A stretch of DNA of 64,000 bases from Cyanoderma ruficeps (taxonomy: Eukaryota; Chordata; Aves; Passeriformes; Timaliidae): assembly GCA_008694505.1 (NCBI GenBank), contig VZDJ01000047.1:2365927-2429926 (forward strand), read 5' to 3'. A model generated the notes under the pieces. That model searched no databases. It worked only from the letters and a program-made list of their open reading frames with translations, and had not been told where the DNA came from. Each line of letters starts with the position of its first letter. Position 1 is the stretch's first letter. The translations under genes and the position numbers were made by a program. Positions 1-13,000 of the stretch are shown here, one piece after another.

Positions 1-1500
1 CAAAAATGGAAATAGGAAAGTATACTGAAAGATCCTCAATTAAACATTAAAATGGAAACAGCATATGCAATACACATTTATATATAAATATATCGGTTAC
101 ATTCTTCTTAAATTGACAAAACAACATTCATCAGCAACATCCAAAATATTTCTTTGTGGCAAGAGATTCATCATCCTTCACAGCAATACTGCCTCTCCAT
201 AAGTTTCCTCGACAACAGTTTTAGAGCTTGGGGCTAGAATAGGTATTCAACACACCACATCAAACCCAGAGCAAGTGATTTGAGACTAGTTTTTATGAGA
301 TCTCAATGAGACTTAAGGCCAGATATGCAACAAGTGGAATTGGCAGAATGTGATTTAAACTGTGGGATCTCACCGAAATCTCAAATTTGGATTAAAGCTA
401 GATTCCCATAGGGAAACCGTGACACTGCTCAGAATTCTCAGCTAAAACACACTTCCCTTTTTCTGTAAACAAATGCTAACAAAAATAAACTCTCTTGTAC
501 CCTGTTAAACATTTCCTAAACATAAAAATAAGGAGCTGCTGGGGTGGGTTTAAAATAAGTCAATATAAAACTCCATCCTATCCTAAGCGCTGCCTTTCTC
601 AAAGTGCTAACGAACGTTGTGTTCCCTGTTTGAGGCCACATTCCCTGCTTTCCATGGTTCACATTGCAAACCTCAGCTCCAGCAGCAGCCTCCAGCCTTG
701 GTGGCTGAATCAGCCCAGCCCTGGTGACCTCCCTGGGACGCTCAGAGCCCTTGTGAACAGGTCGTGCCAGTGCTGTGCTCCCTGTGCTGCCAGAGCCGTC
801 CCCAGTCCGTGGGGTCTGCACTGCAGGGAGCTGCTCAGACCCACCCCAGCACAGCAGGAGCTTTCCCTGTGCCCTGCAGAGACCTGGCCTCAGACCCGGG
901 GGCAGATGGGCAGATCACATTTTGCATAGTTTGGTTGAGCAGTGACTCTGTGAGTCCTGGGGAGATGCCCTGTGGTGCTCCTGCTGCTCCCATTCCTGCC
1001 AGGTGCAGGAGGGACTCTCACAGCTTGCCTGTTCACGACCTCTTTGGACATGGTTTGGTTCAAATACTCGCTGGCTGTTAACTTTGGAGCCTGAATAAGA
1101 AATAGTGCAAATACAAGCTTAAAGAATAAAATAACAAAAAAACCCATACCACATTACCTTCACTGAACATTCAGTTAAAAAGACAAGAACCCATAGGATG
1201 AAACCCCAGTTTTGGGGTATTTGAGATATTTGGCAAACTTGCACAAGATCCCTCACAATTGTCTTAAAGCAATATATTTCACTTGGCACTAGATGCTTCA
1301 AATTATTTGCTAATGTGATTCTAACTAACACTGTTGTGGCTAATTGCAAATGATTTTGAAGACTAGTCATGGAACACGGGACATCTCCCTGGTGCGATGG
1401 GACAAACACTCCCTGCAGTTACGTGCCCTCAGTGCTTTTCTCATCCAAGTTTAACTCAAAATAATTTTGCTTGCATGGAATGGTGTGAATTCATTCAGGG
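1..1500. other. Downstream intergenic sequence, nothing recognised
   Basis: The first 500 bases are AT-rich and look UTR-like or conserved, but contain no frame or signal I can assign to a gene. The overlapping frames near 500-1100 have no recognisable domain. In mammals VMA21 lies on this side of GPR50, but none of its protein is encoded here. Confidence 0.4.
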
Positions 1501-1553
1501 TGGCTTTTCTGGAAGGCGAACAGACAACAGTTATTTCTGAGGGTCAAAATACC

Positions 1554-1559
1554 TTTATT
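1554..1559 (-). terminator. Candidate distal poly(A) signal AATAAA for MTNR1C
   Basis: On the minus strand a canonical AATAAA is followed within 25-40 nt by a TG/T-rich stretch (TGTTGTCTGTTCG), the arrangement expected of a cleavage site. It lies about 2.0 kb after the stop codon. No transcript evidence is available. Confidence 0.3.
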
Positions 1560-2459
1560 TGGCCATGCTGAGGCAGATTAAGAGGCCAAAACAGAACTCG
1601 GTTTGATTCCTATTATGGGAGGCTGGCTGCAGTGCATTTTAAAACAACATTCATCTGAAGTGGCTGAGATGTTGAAGTTTGAAACTTCCTAAGTGCCAGG
1701 GCACCCTATAAATGCAGGGCCCCCCCTCCCCTGCAGTGACCTTCCCCACATGGCAGCAGCAGCAGAGACACTCAGTCCTCATGGAGGCAACACAGCATGC
1801 AAAGTTCCTTGGCCTGCCTCAGAAACAGACTTAATTTCTCTCAATTCCTCTTCCCCCCCAAAAAAAAATCAGAAGAAGGGACGATCAGCAGCAAGTTTGT
1901 TTCAGAAAGCAGCGCACAAATGGCTTGTTATCCTCCCTAAGGATATTAGGCACGCAGCCTGCTCGGGCTTTGGGGAAATCCTACATACCTCCATCTCCAG
2001 GCAGATACAAAGGCTGGTCTCGTTCTTTCAGAGCTCAGTGCTGGGAACTCAGTGCTTTGACTGGAACCAAAAAGAGAAGGCTGCAGTCCTGCAGTCCTCG
2101 AGCAGGGGCAGGGCTGCCTGCTGTGCTCATTAGACCCCCAAAGCTCAGACCCGCCCCTCTTCCTGCTGGGCCACTCAGCACACAGCCATCAAGGCAGGTG
2201 TGCTAACCTGAACCTTACCTGTTGATTTAATGGGATCGTTTCAAAGCAGGATGCACGTATTTAAAGCCATAAAGAGATGAATTCACAGTGAAGCGAAGGA
2301 AACAAAGAAGTTATTTCTACAGACACACACACACACCCTTTCACACTCCATTAAAGAAACAGCCTTATCTTTGCCCGTGTGCTTATGTCTAATGTGATAC
2401 TGGCCTCCTCAGCACTCCATGGCATTGTTTCCAACGATACACACAGCACAGCCCAGGCT

Positions 2460-2900
2460 TTAACAGAGCTGATGCATAATTATGCTTAAGTAGCTTTCGT
2501 CTCCCCACGAGTTAATTACAGTTCTGTAAGTGAATAAAATGGGGGAAAAAAAAAATCTCCACTTTTTCTCCCGTCAGCAAATTCATGTCCTGTGATGGGC
2601 AAAAGGAGGGATTTTTGGAACAAACGCTGCCTTCCCCTTCTGCCTTTGTCTGCAAGTGTAAATGTTAATGGAACTTAAAAGTCGCAATCTGCGTTACACA
2701 GATGGGACTCTGCTGTGTTCATCTTTTTATTGTGATGTTCATGTAGCAGTGACTTTTGAAAGATGTTTGGAATGACTGCTGGCCATGACAGGATACTGCC
2801 TAAATTAGAATCAGGCTCCAAGTATCTTACTGCAATTAGATTATGTCATATACTTACTCATGGCCTGGGAAGGAGAGTGCAAGGGTACTTAATGTCTGTA
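2460..2900. other. Candidate conserved non-coding block 3' of MTNR1C
   Basis: This is an AT-rich stretch dense in homeodomain-type cores (for example ATAATTATG near 2476 and GTTAATTACAG near 2512) and without repeat-family sequence. That texture is typical of conserved regulatory DNA. It overlaps the possible 3' UTR, so conservation could also reflect UTR function. Judged by eye only. Confidence 0.3.
2726..2731 (-). terminator. Candidate proximal poly(A) signal AATAAA for MTNR1C
   Basis: A minus-strand AATAAA occurs about 810 nt after the MTNR1C stop codon. The downstream GU-rich element is weaker than at 1554. An ATTAAA at 2226-2231 is a third possibility. Confidence 0.25.
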
Positions 2901-3538
2901 GATACTCAATTAAAATGAGTGCATCAGACACACACTGCTCTGGCTTCTGCCTGCCTCACATCAAGCCCAGGTTAGCTCCTAAACCTTAAGAGGAAAGAAA
3001 AAGGAAAACACACGGCATGTCCATACATACCACACCTGCTGGCTAACACCTATATGTCATCTATACCCGGGTTCCTGTCTAAAATGTAAAAAGCCATGCA
3101 GTTTACACTTTGTTTGATACAATCCGGGTTAAGTTAATGCTAGAAAAATAGAATTCAGAGGGAGGGGAGAAAGGTTTGTGTGTAATAAATGGCAATTTTG
3201 CTGTCTCTTGAAGGTTGCATTTCAAGCACAACTGCATTTCTCCATGCGCTCCGAACGCTGCCTTTTTCGAGTATTGGCATGCTTGTGGCAAAAGAACCAA
3301 ACCAATTAATTAGGCACACAGTGAAAGATGACATTAAAAAAAAAAATAAAACATCAGTCGTTTCCACTCTGAAAATCCTTACTCAAAGCCTTGATGTCAC
3401 AGCAATAAGCTAAGCATGAAAGGTTGCAGACTCCTTCCTTGCATGAGGGCAACGCCAGCTGTGCAACGCACACAGCTAGAAAGGCTCTTATATATTATAT
3501 ATACAACTGTAATCCAGAATAAATAGTACTGTCCTGAC

Positions 3539-4407
3539 TCATAGGTGTATTTCAGCGTGGTTGTTGTTGGTTGTTATGGCTGGAGAGTGCTTGCTTTTCA
3601 TCCCTTCTGTCCCGCCCTTGGACACATCAATGAACAGCAGCCTGGGAGTCCACAGCGTCAGCAATATCCTTTTGTATTCCTTTCGAAAATTCTGGTTAAG
3701 GAGCCCATAGATCACAGCATTGAGGCAGCTGTTAAAATAGGCCATAAAATAGCTCAGGACAAAAAGCCATTCTGGAATGTGTGGCTGCACTTTTGAAGGA
3801 TTAATTGAAACAGCGAGGCCAATAAAGTTTAATGGTCCCCAGCACACGGCAAAAAGGACAAAAACCACAAACATAGTCAAGAAGTTTCGGATGTCAGCTG
3901 CCCTGAGTTTCTGCTTGCAGTCTTGCCTCACCCTGTGCTTGACCTGGATCACCAAAATCCAGATCCTCAGGTAGCAAAACGTCACGACGGAGAGGGGGAC
4001 GATGAAGTGAACCACCACCACCGTGATGGTGTACGACGTGCTCACCGTCTGGGCAAAGGTGCACGAGTAAATCCGGGGGTCGTACTGCAAGGAGCCAACG
4101 AAGAAGTTCGGCACAATTGCCACCACGGTGAGTACCCAGGTCAGGCAGAGATAGCAGCAGGTGTTCTTCAGGTTGAAGAGCTTGTCGTACCGCAGGCTGT
4201 GGCAGATGTAGCAGTAGCGGTTGATGGCGATGGCCGTGATGTTGAAAATGGACCCGATGACGCTCAAGCCCATCAGGAACCCACTGATCTGGCAGTGGAC
4301 GTTCCCCATGGTCCAGCCATTGTGGAAGATGGCACTCAGGATCAGAGGGTAGGGATAAACTGCAACCACGAGGTCTGCAACGGACAGGCTGACCACAAAG
4401 ATGTTGC
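3539..4407 (-). CDS. MTNR1C: Melatonin receptor type 1C, coding exon 2 (TM2 to C-terminus)
   Basis: This exon encodes the rest of Gly59 and residues 60-347, ending in TGA at 3541-3539. The acceptor is a pyrimidine tract plus GCAG just above 4407. Joined to exon 1 it gives 1,044 nt (347 aa plus stop), about the length of chicken Mel1C. Visible motifs: [12 protein letters not shown] in TM2 (60-71); Cys97 and Cys174 for the TM3-ECL2 disulfide; NRY at 121-123 in place of the usual DRY, a melatonin-receptor hallmark; Asn159 and Gln178, which correspond to ligand-contacting Asn162 and Gln181 of human MT1; His192 in TM5; CWGP at 247-250 in TM6; and NAVIY at 288-292 in place of NPxxY. Approximate membrane segments are TM2 61-86, TM3 98-122, TM4 142-163, TM5 183-213, TM6 235-259 and TM7 270-293, with helix 8 near 296-307. 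The C-tail is short, unlike the several-hundred-residue tail of mammalian GPR50. The frame is intact and no key residue is missing. Confidence 0.97.
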
Positions 4408-5112
4408 CTGCAAAAAAAGGAGAGACCGTGAGAGGTTAGCGTAGGTCCGGATGGACAACTCAACTCAAAATTCCTCCTCTTTAGGCCTAAGTCTTGTGAT
4501 CGGCTCCACTCTACTCTCCACTTGGAATTTGAAACCTTAGAAAATAAGACTTTGCTCTGCTGGCAGGACTGACCTGCATGTTCCTTCTTAGGAACAGTCT
4601 ACACTAGAAGTGTCACCCTTAACTTGGCTGTAGCTGGGAGTCAGGTACCTGCTGTCCTCTAAGCTGTGCAGGAGAGAAGGATTGTGTTCTCCTTGCTAAT
4701 CAGCCAGCCTGATTCTCTCTGACCATCATACTCAAAGGAATATGGTAGGCAGGTTATATTTTCAGTGGTTTACTCATTTCACTGGCAGCAGCTGCACAGG
4801 AAAGCTCTCTTTTGTTCTTTTGCATGCAATCAGGTATGCATTCACCAGAATTCCTGCACTGTTCATGCTAAGGATTGTGTGTTCTTCAAGGAACTCTGGT
4901 GTAGCCAGCCTTGATGTGCTTATCTTATTTGGTATATTTTGCTGTTCTTTTAATGTTAAAGTTGTCCGGGTCAATACGGAAGGTCAGCCACTTCTTCACT
5001 GTCTGGTCCTAGGCAGAGAATGTGATGAATAAGCTGCAGTCAGCCATCTCTGCAGAGTTTGTGCTGCAGGTTGTTCATTTAAGCTCTTACAACAGAAAGT
5101 TGACAGTCTCTG

Positions 5113-5160
5113 CAAGTATAAAATAATTTAAGCCTTCAAGTATAAAATAATTTAAGCCTT
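5113..5160. repeat. Perfect 24-bp tandem duplication
   Basis: Two exact, adjacent copies (5113-5136 and 5137-5160) of an AT-rich 24-mer beginning CAAGTATAAAATAATTTAAG. Exact identity suggests a recent duplication or ongoing slippage. Confidence 0.95.
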
Positions 5161-8100
5161 ATTGGACTGAAAATGCTGCATTGTGTGGGACAACACCTGC
5201 CAGCCCCACTGTGAGGAGCAGCCTGCAATGGCCCAGGTGAACAGTGACCTTCTGACAGCACTTACTGCTCCTTTCATGAGTCTGGCGTGTTTTTAGGGAG
5301 GCAAAAAGCCTTCCTGTTCAGTTTGCCAGTCAGCAGAGAGGATTGCATTAAGAAAAGGCCCCCGAGGTCTTGAGGGAACTGGTGTAACTGCAGGATTAGC
5401 TGCAATGTTGAAAAGGACATCTGCCAACACTCGGGATTTTGATGACCACACAGGGTGTCATTTCAGCAGGAGCTCAACACTCCAGTTAGAGGACAGCACA
5501 CTAGAAACTGTAGTTGGTTTTCCTAACTCTGCAACTGTCAGGTGTATCTGCAGTAGTGGGAAGGAAAATATTACAGGACAGCAGATATATACACACATAG
5601 AGAGAGTATCTATGGAGAAGAGAGTTATATGTAACACATTTAAGGTGTGAACACCCGTGCCCCTGTGTGACACAGCAACATCCCATCCAGCTGATCACAC
5701 CTGCACCTTCTCTTCAAACCCTCACATCCTGCTGTCTAGTGGAGTAGACAGATATTTTTAAAAAAATCACTAAAAAGTGGTGGTTTTGTGCAGTATCCTT
5801 GAAAGGACTCTCTTACATCTCGATTCAACCAGGTCACAACTTTTAGCGCTTGGAAAAGACACCCAAGGGCTGTTGGGAAGTTGCATTGCCACTGCAGTTG
5901 GGTCACGGCTATGTTTGTGCCTACAAAAACTATGGGGACAAGTCAACAGGTCACATCAGGCCACTCCATGCTGACTGGAAAGCAGTCCAGACTGGAGAAC
6001 AGCCCCTGGCAGTGTGCAGCTCAGGCAGCTGACACAGATTGTCACTTAAAAGTAAGTATTAGCAGAGGTCATGTGAAGTGCTAAAACCCTTTGAGAGGGA
6101 AGTTTTACATACACAGGTTCACCACAGCACACAGCTTTGGCGTCTGCTGGGCCTCAGTGCTGCCTTCTTGTTGATTTAATAACTTACTGAGGGCCTTTTA
6201 AAATGCAGTCACAGAACCTGGTCCCCCAGATAATTAATTCCATTTATGCCCATTGTCAAGGGCAGAACCAGCTATGGCCAGGTTTAGTGATGCTGCAGGC
6301 ACCCCAGAGAGGGAATGCTCTTCTGCTGAAAAACTTTTACTCATTCAGTCAAAAATATGCACTTCAACAAAAAGAAAATGTGCCCCCAGCACCGGAATTT
6401 CCTTTTGGAAACCTTTTCTTAAACAATTTTCAAGAGAGTGGAACAGAGTCAGAGAGGTATCAGCAATCCAATTTAGGAGACTTCCAGAGGATGCTGGAGA
6501 CAGACTCCACTGACTCTCCCTCTTCACCAGACCTGTTGGATCCACATTTGCACACAGGCAGCCAGAAAGCAAATCTCTGTCTTTGCTGGGCATGAAAGAG
6601 ACACATTCAACATCCAGTTCCCAACCAGGCAGAGCAGAACAAAGCTGAATATTCCCTGCTTAAAACACCACATCCCTGGATTTAATCCAAAGCTTAGAAA
6701 AATCATAGGGAAAATTACTAGTCTCATTTCATTGCCAGCTGCTGGAATAAATAAGCTGTTTCTGCTGGTCTTTCTTAACCAACCTGAATATTTGAAAGGA
6801 AGTAAAAAGATAAGGAAAAAATCTATAAAAATAATATTCACAGGATGAACTTCATAGTTTGGATTCAATCCAAGAGCACAGTATTGTGTGTATTATTTTG
6901 ACACGACTTCATTGCAGGGAGAAAATGAGATGGTTTTATCAAGAAAGGAATAATCTCCTCCTCCTTCACTCAGGGAGCAAATTGGTGCAGTCTCACCTCT
7001 CCTACCCACCAGCAGAGCCATGGCCCAGGCAGGGTGCTGGGTGCCTGGAAATACAGCCAGGAATTATTTTATCACTCAGTGCTATTTCACAGAAACAAAC
7101 CCACCTCCCAGTTTATGTGGGAATGTGCTCAGCTTCACCCTTTTCTTCTGGTGAGATGAAGGGTCGAGTCAGACCCATAAAACGGCCCCTTGCAGGTCTG
7201 TCCTGGAAATCAGTGCATTTTTAATGAGTTCTGAAAAGAGGGGGCACATGGCACGCCAGCAAAGCAGAACATGCCCTTCAAAGTGTGGGAAGTGGCTCTT
7301 GGCTAATTATTAAAACAGGAGCAATCTGAGTTAAACATTGCTGCAGCCCTGCAGCCCCTGGTTTGCTGTGAGACCACCTTGTGCTGAGCCCTGCACCCAC
7401 AGCTTTGTCCTTCCCTCGGCAGGATGAGGCTGAACCCTCCTTCCCAAAGACTCTGCAGAGCGGAAACCCATCCAATATGTGGCTTTTAGGTAGGGCAAAG
7501 AACAGTCTCCTGCCAATGATCTTCATTACTTTTTTATTTACATTTTCCCACTATAAAACAAAGGAGTCTGGCCCATAAATAATACCAGCAGGGCTTTCTC
7601 TCCAATTTAAATTTATCTGCTTCTCCAACACTATTTTCAGATGTATCTTTTCCTCTTTGCTGTCATGTGACTGTATTTCCTTATTAGCTTTCACATTTTC
7701 CATCCTTTTTTTAATTTCTACTTAGTATAAACTGGCTCACGTGCCCCTGTGCTCCATCCTCCACTCACAGAGTCATACATGAAGAGGCAGGAATGGTGGA
7801 GGAAGGCAAGTGCAACACTGGTAATACAGACTAGTCCACATTTCCAGAGAAATTATAAATTCCTTTACATTACAGAAGTCCAAAACAAAGCTACAGATTA
7901 CAGAGGTGCAATACACTGTTCACAGTGTAATCCACAATTGTTTAGGGGAAAAAGAAAAACCCAACTCCAAACAACCTGAAGCCCAGCTGCAGAGCAGATT
8001 AAAGGCACGTGCAAGTGATGCAAAAGGGAATTTATCCCAGAACATCTCATGCCCTAGCACTTCTTTGAGTTTCCCCTCTGCTCCCATAAATCTATTTCTG

Positions 8101-9147
8101 CCCACTCCAGCAGTGCCCTGGCCCTACCTCTCATTCTGCCTGGATTAGCCAACAACACAGGTTATCTGAGGACTTACTGTCAAACCTTGATTCCAGGAAA
8201 TGTGGAAATACCTCAATGAATGCTGCAAATCAATAAATCACACACGTAAAAGTCTGGGCGGGCAGGCTGCCCCAGCAGCACCTGACTTCCAACCAAACAG
8301 GTATTGTTCTGCAGGGATCAACTGAGCATCACTGTACAAACACCAGGGTCACTGGCACTGCCTGCCTCAGGAGGCTGTTGGAAATCCCCTGAAGTCCAAG
8401 CTCCAGCTGCACAGATCCAGCCTCTCCCTGCTTTTCCCACACAGCAGCTGTGGGCTGTCCTTTACAGCCTGTGGGTTTACAGATCCTGAACCCAGAACCA
8501 GGGTTAAAAAGGTGAGGGGGGAGGAGAGAAGGAGATAAAATATTTTTTCTCAAAGTTATCGCTTTTTGTACATCTCGAAATGTCCAAACACCCAAACCTC
8601 TTGTTTCTTTGTTACTCATATGAAGTTGTTTTACATTCCCTGCTGAACTGTTACAGAACTACAGAACTGTTTCCTTCAGGTGAACAAGACAGAGATGCTC
8701 AATGCACCCTGAAGTTGGCAGCGTTACCTGTACACCCAATGCTGAACTGAACTGTCCTCACAGACAGGACTTGCACCAAAGCAGAAACACAGTGTGTGCA
8801 TCAACTTCTGCTCACCTGGAACAGCCTAGCTCCAAGTGAGCCTGCTGTTCAGGCTGCTGCTTCCCTCCCACCCTCTGTGCAGGGATTTGAGTGGCTCCCA
8901 AGTGCCCAGCACAGCATTTTGAGGCAAACAAAACCACACACAGCAGTTTCAAAGGCAGCAAGTGAGAAGCTGACCCATGGGCACAATGGGTGAGTGCCAC
9001 GGGGCTCAATGCATGACCAGTCACCTTGCTTGTTCCAGCCTCTTCCCAGCAGTGAGATCAGACCCTGGTGTCTGTCCAGATTCTGCCAGATTAACTGGCA
9101 GCTGTAGAAAAGCAGGCCTAAAACCTGTATGGATAAAAATGTGCTAA

Positions 9148-10025
9148 GATACAGAACAACAGAATCACAATCAAAGAATGAACTAGGTTGGAAAAGACCT
9201 TTAAGATATTCTAGTTCAACCTATGACCTAACAACTCTTCATCATCTAAACCATGGCACTGAGTGCCACACCCAATCTTTTCTTTAACACCTCCAGGGAC
9301 AGTGACTCCACCACTTCCCTGGGCAGACAATTCCAGCATCCAATCACATTTTCAGTGAAGAATTTCTTTCTAATGTCTAACCTACACTTCCCTTGGTGCA
9401 GCTTAAGGCTGTGTCCTCTCGTTCTGTCAGTTGTTGCCTGGGAGAAGAGACCAACCCCACCTGACCACAGCCACCTTTCAGGGAGTTGTAGAGAGTGATA
9501 AGGTCACCCCTGAGTCTCCTTTTCTCCAGGCTGAACAACTCCAGCTCCCTCAGCCCTTCCTCACAGGGTTTGTGTTCCAGCCCCTCACCAGCCTTGGTGC
9601 CTCCTCTGGATGTTTTGAGTGTCTCAAAGTCCTTCCTAAACTAAGACACCCAGAACTGGACACAGCACTCAATGTCCATCCTAAACTGGACACAGCACTC
9701 AGTGTCCATCCTAAACTGAGGGAACAGAGCTGGACACAGCACTCAGTGTCCATCCTAAACTGAGACACCCAGAGCTGGACACAGCACTCAGTGTCCATCC
9801 TAAACTGAGACACCCAGAGCTGGACACAGCACTCAGTGTCCATCCTAAACTGAGACACCCAGGGCTGGACACAGCACTTGAGGCGTGGCCTGACCAGTGC
9901 CAAGTACAGTCTCCTACCTTCCAGCAGATTGAAACACGCTCCCAGCTTGGTGTCATCTGCAAATTTACTGATAGTGGACTCAAGCCCCTTCGTGTAGATC
10001 ATCAATGAAGATATTAAACAAAATG
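9148..10025 (-). mobile_element. CR1 LINE fragment, antisense to the window
   Basis: Read on the minus strand this is the 3' part of a chicken-repeat-1 (CR1) retrotransposon, the dominant avian LINE. Seen from the plus strand, it begins with the antisense of the CR1 3' end (AGAATCACAATCAAAGAATG, GGTTGGAAAAGACCTTTAAG). It continues through the familiar segments on small accumulations of 'CCAGGGACAGTGACTCCACC', 'TTTCTCCAGGCTGAACAACT' and 'GTGTCATCTGCAAATTTACTG'. It is 5'-truncated and has no intact reverse transcriptase frame. A tandem repeat has expanded inside it (see 9650-9890). The assignment is by remembered consensus. Confidence 0.9.
9650..9890. repeat. Minisatellite, about 5.5 units of 44-45 bp, inside CR1
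   Basis: Units begin GGACACAGCACTCAGTGTCC at 9659, 9689, 9733, 9778, 9823 and 9867, so the spacings are 30, 44, 45, 45 and 44. The unit corresponds to a stretch that a normal CR1 has once (TAAACTGAGACACCCAGAGC followed by GGACACAGCACT). The 45-bp period is a multiple of three, which produces repetitive open frames of up to 181 codons on the minus strand; these are not genes. Confidence 0.95.
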
Positions 10026-13000
10026 CTGAAAGTTTATTAATGCAACTGGTATGTTTGCAGTGACTTCTTGCTACTATAATTATACTATAAACCACAGCTT
10101 ATAATAAAGAGAATCTTAAACTTTATGTTTGTTCATTCGGGTTTTATGAAAAAATCAACAGACTCTACTATCAGGTCTTCCAGATAAATGGGATTAAAGA
10201 CACACATCAGCCTCAGAGACATATATATAATGAGGTTCAGTCAACAATTTAACAGGCCATGACTGTAAGGCAAGCCTCTGATGACCACTTACCATAATCT
10301 AATACTGTCTGTTTAACCTCCCAAAGCTTATGCTCACTGCAAAACAGAAACAAAATGTACTATTTGCTCCAAGCAAAAAAAATAGTCATAAAAAGCTTCA
10401 TTCAGCATGCAACGAGACTCTTTATTAGCTGTGATAGCCTCTTTTTCCTGTTTGTTTTCACCTGCCACTCGCTGTGTGATTGCTTGTATGTCACTGACCT
10501 CCAGCCTGCAGATGTGAGGTGTGTGCTCAGTCCTGCAAGCTAAGTGGCAGCTCATAGAAAACGCTTTCAGATCAATTTTCTTCCTTTTCATGACATAAAG
10601 ACACCACTGGGCGTGTGCAGTGGTATTGATCATCAGCTGCTGTGATTAAATGGATCACCGTGCCGTGGTGTTGGGGGATGCTGAGCCTGCAGCCCCCACT
10701 CTGACAAGCATTTATGGGTCAGTCCTGGGGTAGAAAAATACCCTGGGGTAGAAATTTGCCCCATCAAAGTGCATTAAGAAGCATCCTTCTGTAGGGGAGT
10801 GTGACCCATTGCACTGATCCTTACAAGCTCCTGCATTCCAGGGCAGTGTGAACACCACAGGCAACGACACAGGAGGAATCTCAGACTGTTGTCATCTCTT
10901 TCCACCATTCTGATAAGCACTGATACATCTGATTATGACAGCCCAGTGCATACTTACCCATTCTGACAACTGAAAAATGTTTGACAGGGGAGCACAAGTG
11001 AAAAATCAGCAAAATTCTCACTGAGATCCAGGCAAAAAGAAAAAAAAAAAGGAAAGAAAAAAAAAGAAAAAGATTTGTTGTTCAATTCATTAATCCATAA
11101 ATTTTAATTGAGGATGTTATTTGTGTATTTAGGGAGTACGTTCAAAGAGAGGAATAAACAAGAGAAAGGAAAAGGCATTCAATTAATTATCTGTTATCAT
11201 TACTCCATTAGCATTCAGAGGGGGATAAAGTGTGGTTTCCTGCAGTTAAACAGACAGTGCAGTTGGGCTGTCAGCTGCTCTCAAATCCTGACTGTGCTGT
11301 AAAAAATGATACAGAGGGTAATAACTAGAAGGGCAGGAAATATTGCCAACCCACAGCATTCTTAGGATGCACCATTAGACAATGTGGAAATATCCAATTC
11401 AAAGACATTATGAAAGTCCTAAAAAATGCATGAAACTCCAGAATAATTTAACTCCTGAAAACAGCCCTTTGAGATGCCTCAGCACAACCATGAAGCCAGA
11501 AAACAGCAGTATGCTGGGGCCTACCAACTATTATCTGCTTTGCTGGCATCATTTCCTATGGGGAAGCTGTGGGCACTCAGAGCTGCTCTCTGCCTTGTGC
11601 CAGCCCTGCAGATGCCCAGAGCAAGGCCAAGTCCACAAGGCAAACTCTCCTCCTCCTCTTCTGCCTTCCTGTGACCAGGCACTTTGGCACAGCTTTGGCA
11701 TCACTGGCTCCACTTACTTACTGGAGCAAGCCGTGGTCTTGCTCCAGCTCCTAATAAATACAGAAGTGGTGCTAAAAAGTGCCTTTTCTGGTTACGAGCC
11801 CCAGATTTCTGTCATATCCACCAAACTCGTCACCTGCAGTAACGCTGTGAGACGGTGAGCCAATCCACACAAAACCTTGATTCCTCCTCACATCAATTCC
11901 AAATTCCCGGGCTAAAGATGGGAACGGTGCCTGCCTTCACGGCACATCCCAGCAAGGCTGATGGAGAGCAAGTGTCAGAGCCAAGAGGCCCTTGGGGCCA
12001 CTCCCAGCTTGCACAGAGTGAGAGGAAGCCCCAGCACCTCTGGCAGTGCCCGGTGATGTGCAGAGCTCTGGCTGCTGTGTCTGACTGCACAAGGACAGCA
12101 CGGCTGGTGGCCGCCTACTCCCTAAGGCAGCTCCTTGTGGGACACAGACATCTTTGGGAAGGGTCTACGCCAAACTCCCCACAGCCAGAGGTCAGGCCAG
12201 GCACCCAAACTAGCACCTGGAATCCTGGATACCAGTGTCCCCCCTGAACTCCAGCTGATAACCCTCCTTTTCTGCCTGAGGTCCCTGCTGAGTGGCACTG
12301 TGCCATGTAAAGCAGCTGCCTCATCCACATCCAGGCTGTGTAGGAAGCACAAGTCAGTGCCCTTATACTGACCCTCCCACCCTGGCCACACGGGCACAGG
12401 GATGAGCTCTACCAGCCCTCATTAACTCCAGGCCCATCATTTATCACCTGGTTTGTAAAGTGCTCTCAAAGAGGAAAGACCCTGTATAAACATAAATATG
12501 AATTATTGCCAGCGTCCACTGAAATGACAAACCAACATCCATCCTCTCCCAGTCCCAGCAGCTGTACCGCCGCCATTTGCCATCTGTTACTATCCTAGAA
12601 AAAAAAATCTGTCAACTCAGGCTTAATAGACTTAATAATGCTCTTTTGCTATTGATGTTGGTCAAAGTGTGTTCCTGGAAAGGAGCTGTGTGCAAGCAAC
12701 CAATTCCTAGGCAGCTGTCAGGAAGAGAATACAGTCAGATACGAATCCACAGCTCAATTTGGTGTTAAAAATCTTTTCTGACTGCCCTGGAGAGCCCTGC
12801 TGAACCACCACAGCTGAGCCCAGGAGCTGCTCCTGCTCCTCCTTGACTAAACCTTAGTGCCAGCACCAGCCACTACAGCCACAGACCTCCTCTGCAGAGG
12901 AGCAGATGCTCCTTGCCCACAATTAACAACTTGTCTTGACCTCCCAGCCTTGCCATACCAGGGCTGAGCCTCTCTCCAGCCCCAGCTCTTCCTGCTGTGT

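Larger units (their letters stand above)
1535..3538 (-). other. MTNR1C: Probable MTNR1C 3' UTR and downstream flank
   Basis: Transcription continues on the minus strand past the TGA at 3539. The sequence is AT-rich, with a TATATATAATATATA tract about 35 nt after the stop, and has no long open frame. Where the transcript ends is not certain: hexamers at 2726-2731, 2226-2231 and 1554-1559 are all possible. The interval given assumes the most distal of these, so the true UTR could be only 0.8 kb. Confidence 0.35.

Noticed and set aside
9550..10095. 181-codon minus-strand frame with 15-residue repeats
   Set aside because: Translation of the minisatellite inside CR1; the period of 45 bp keeps the frame open without any coding constraint.
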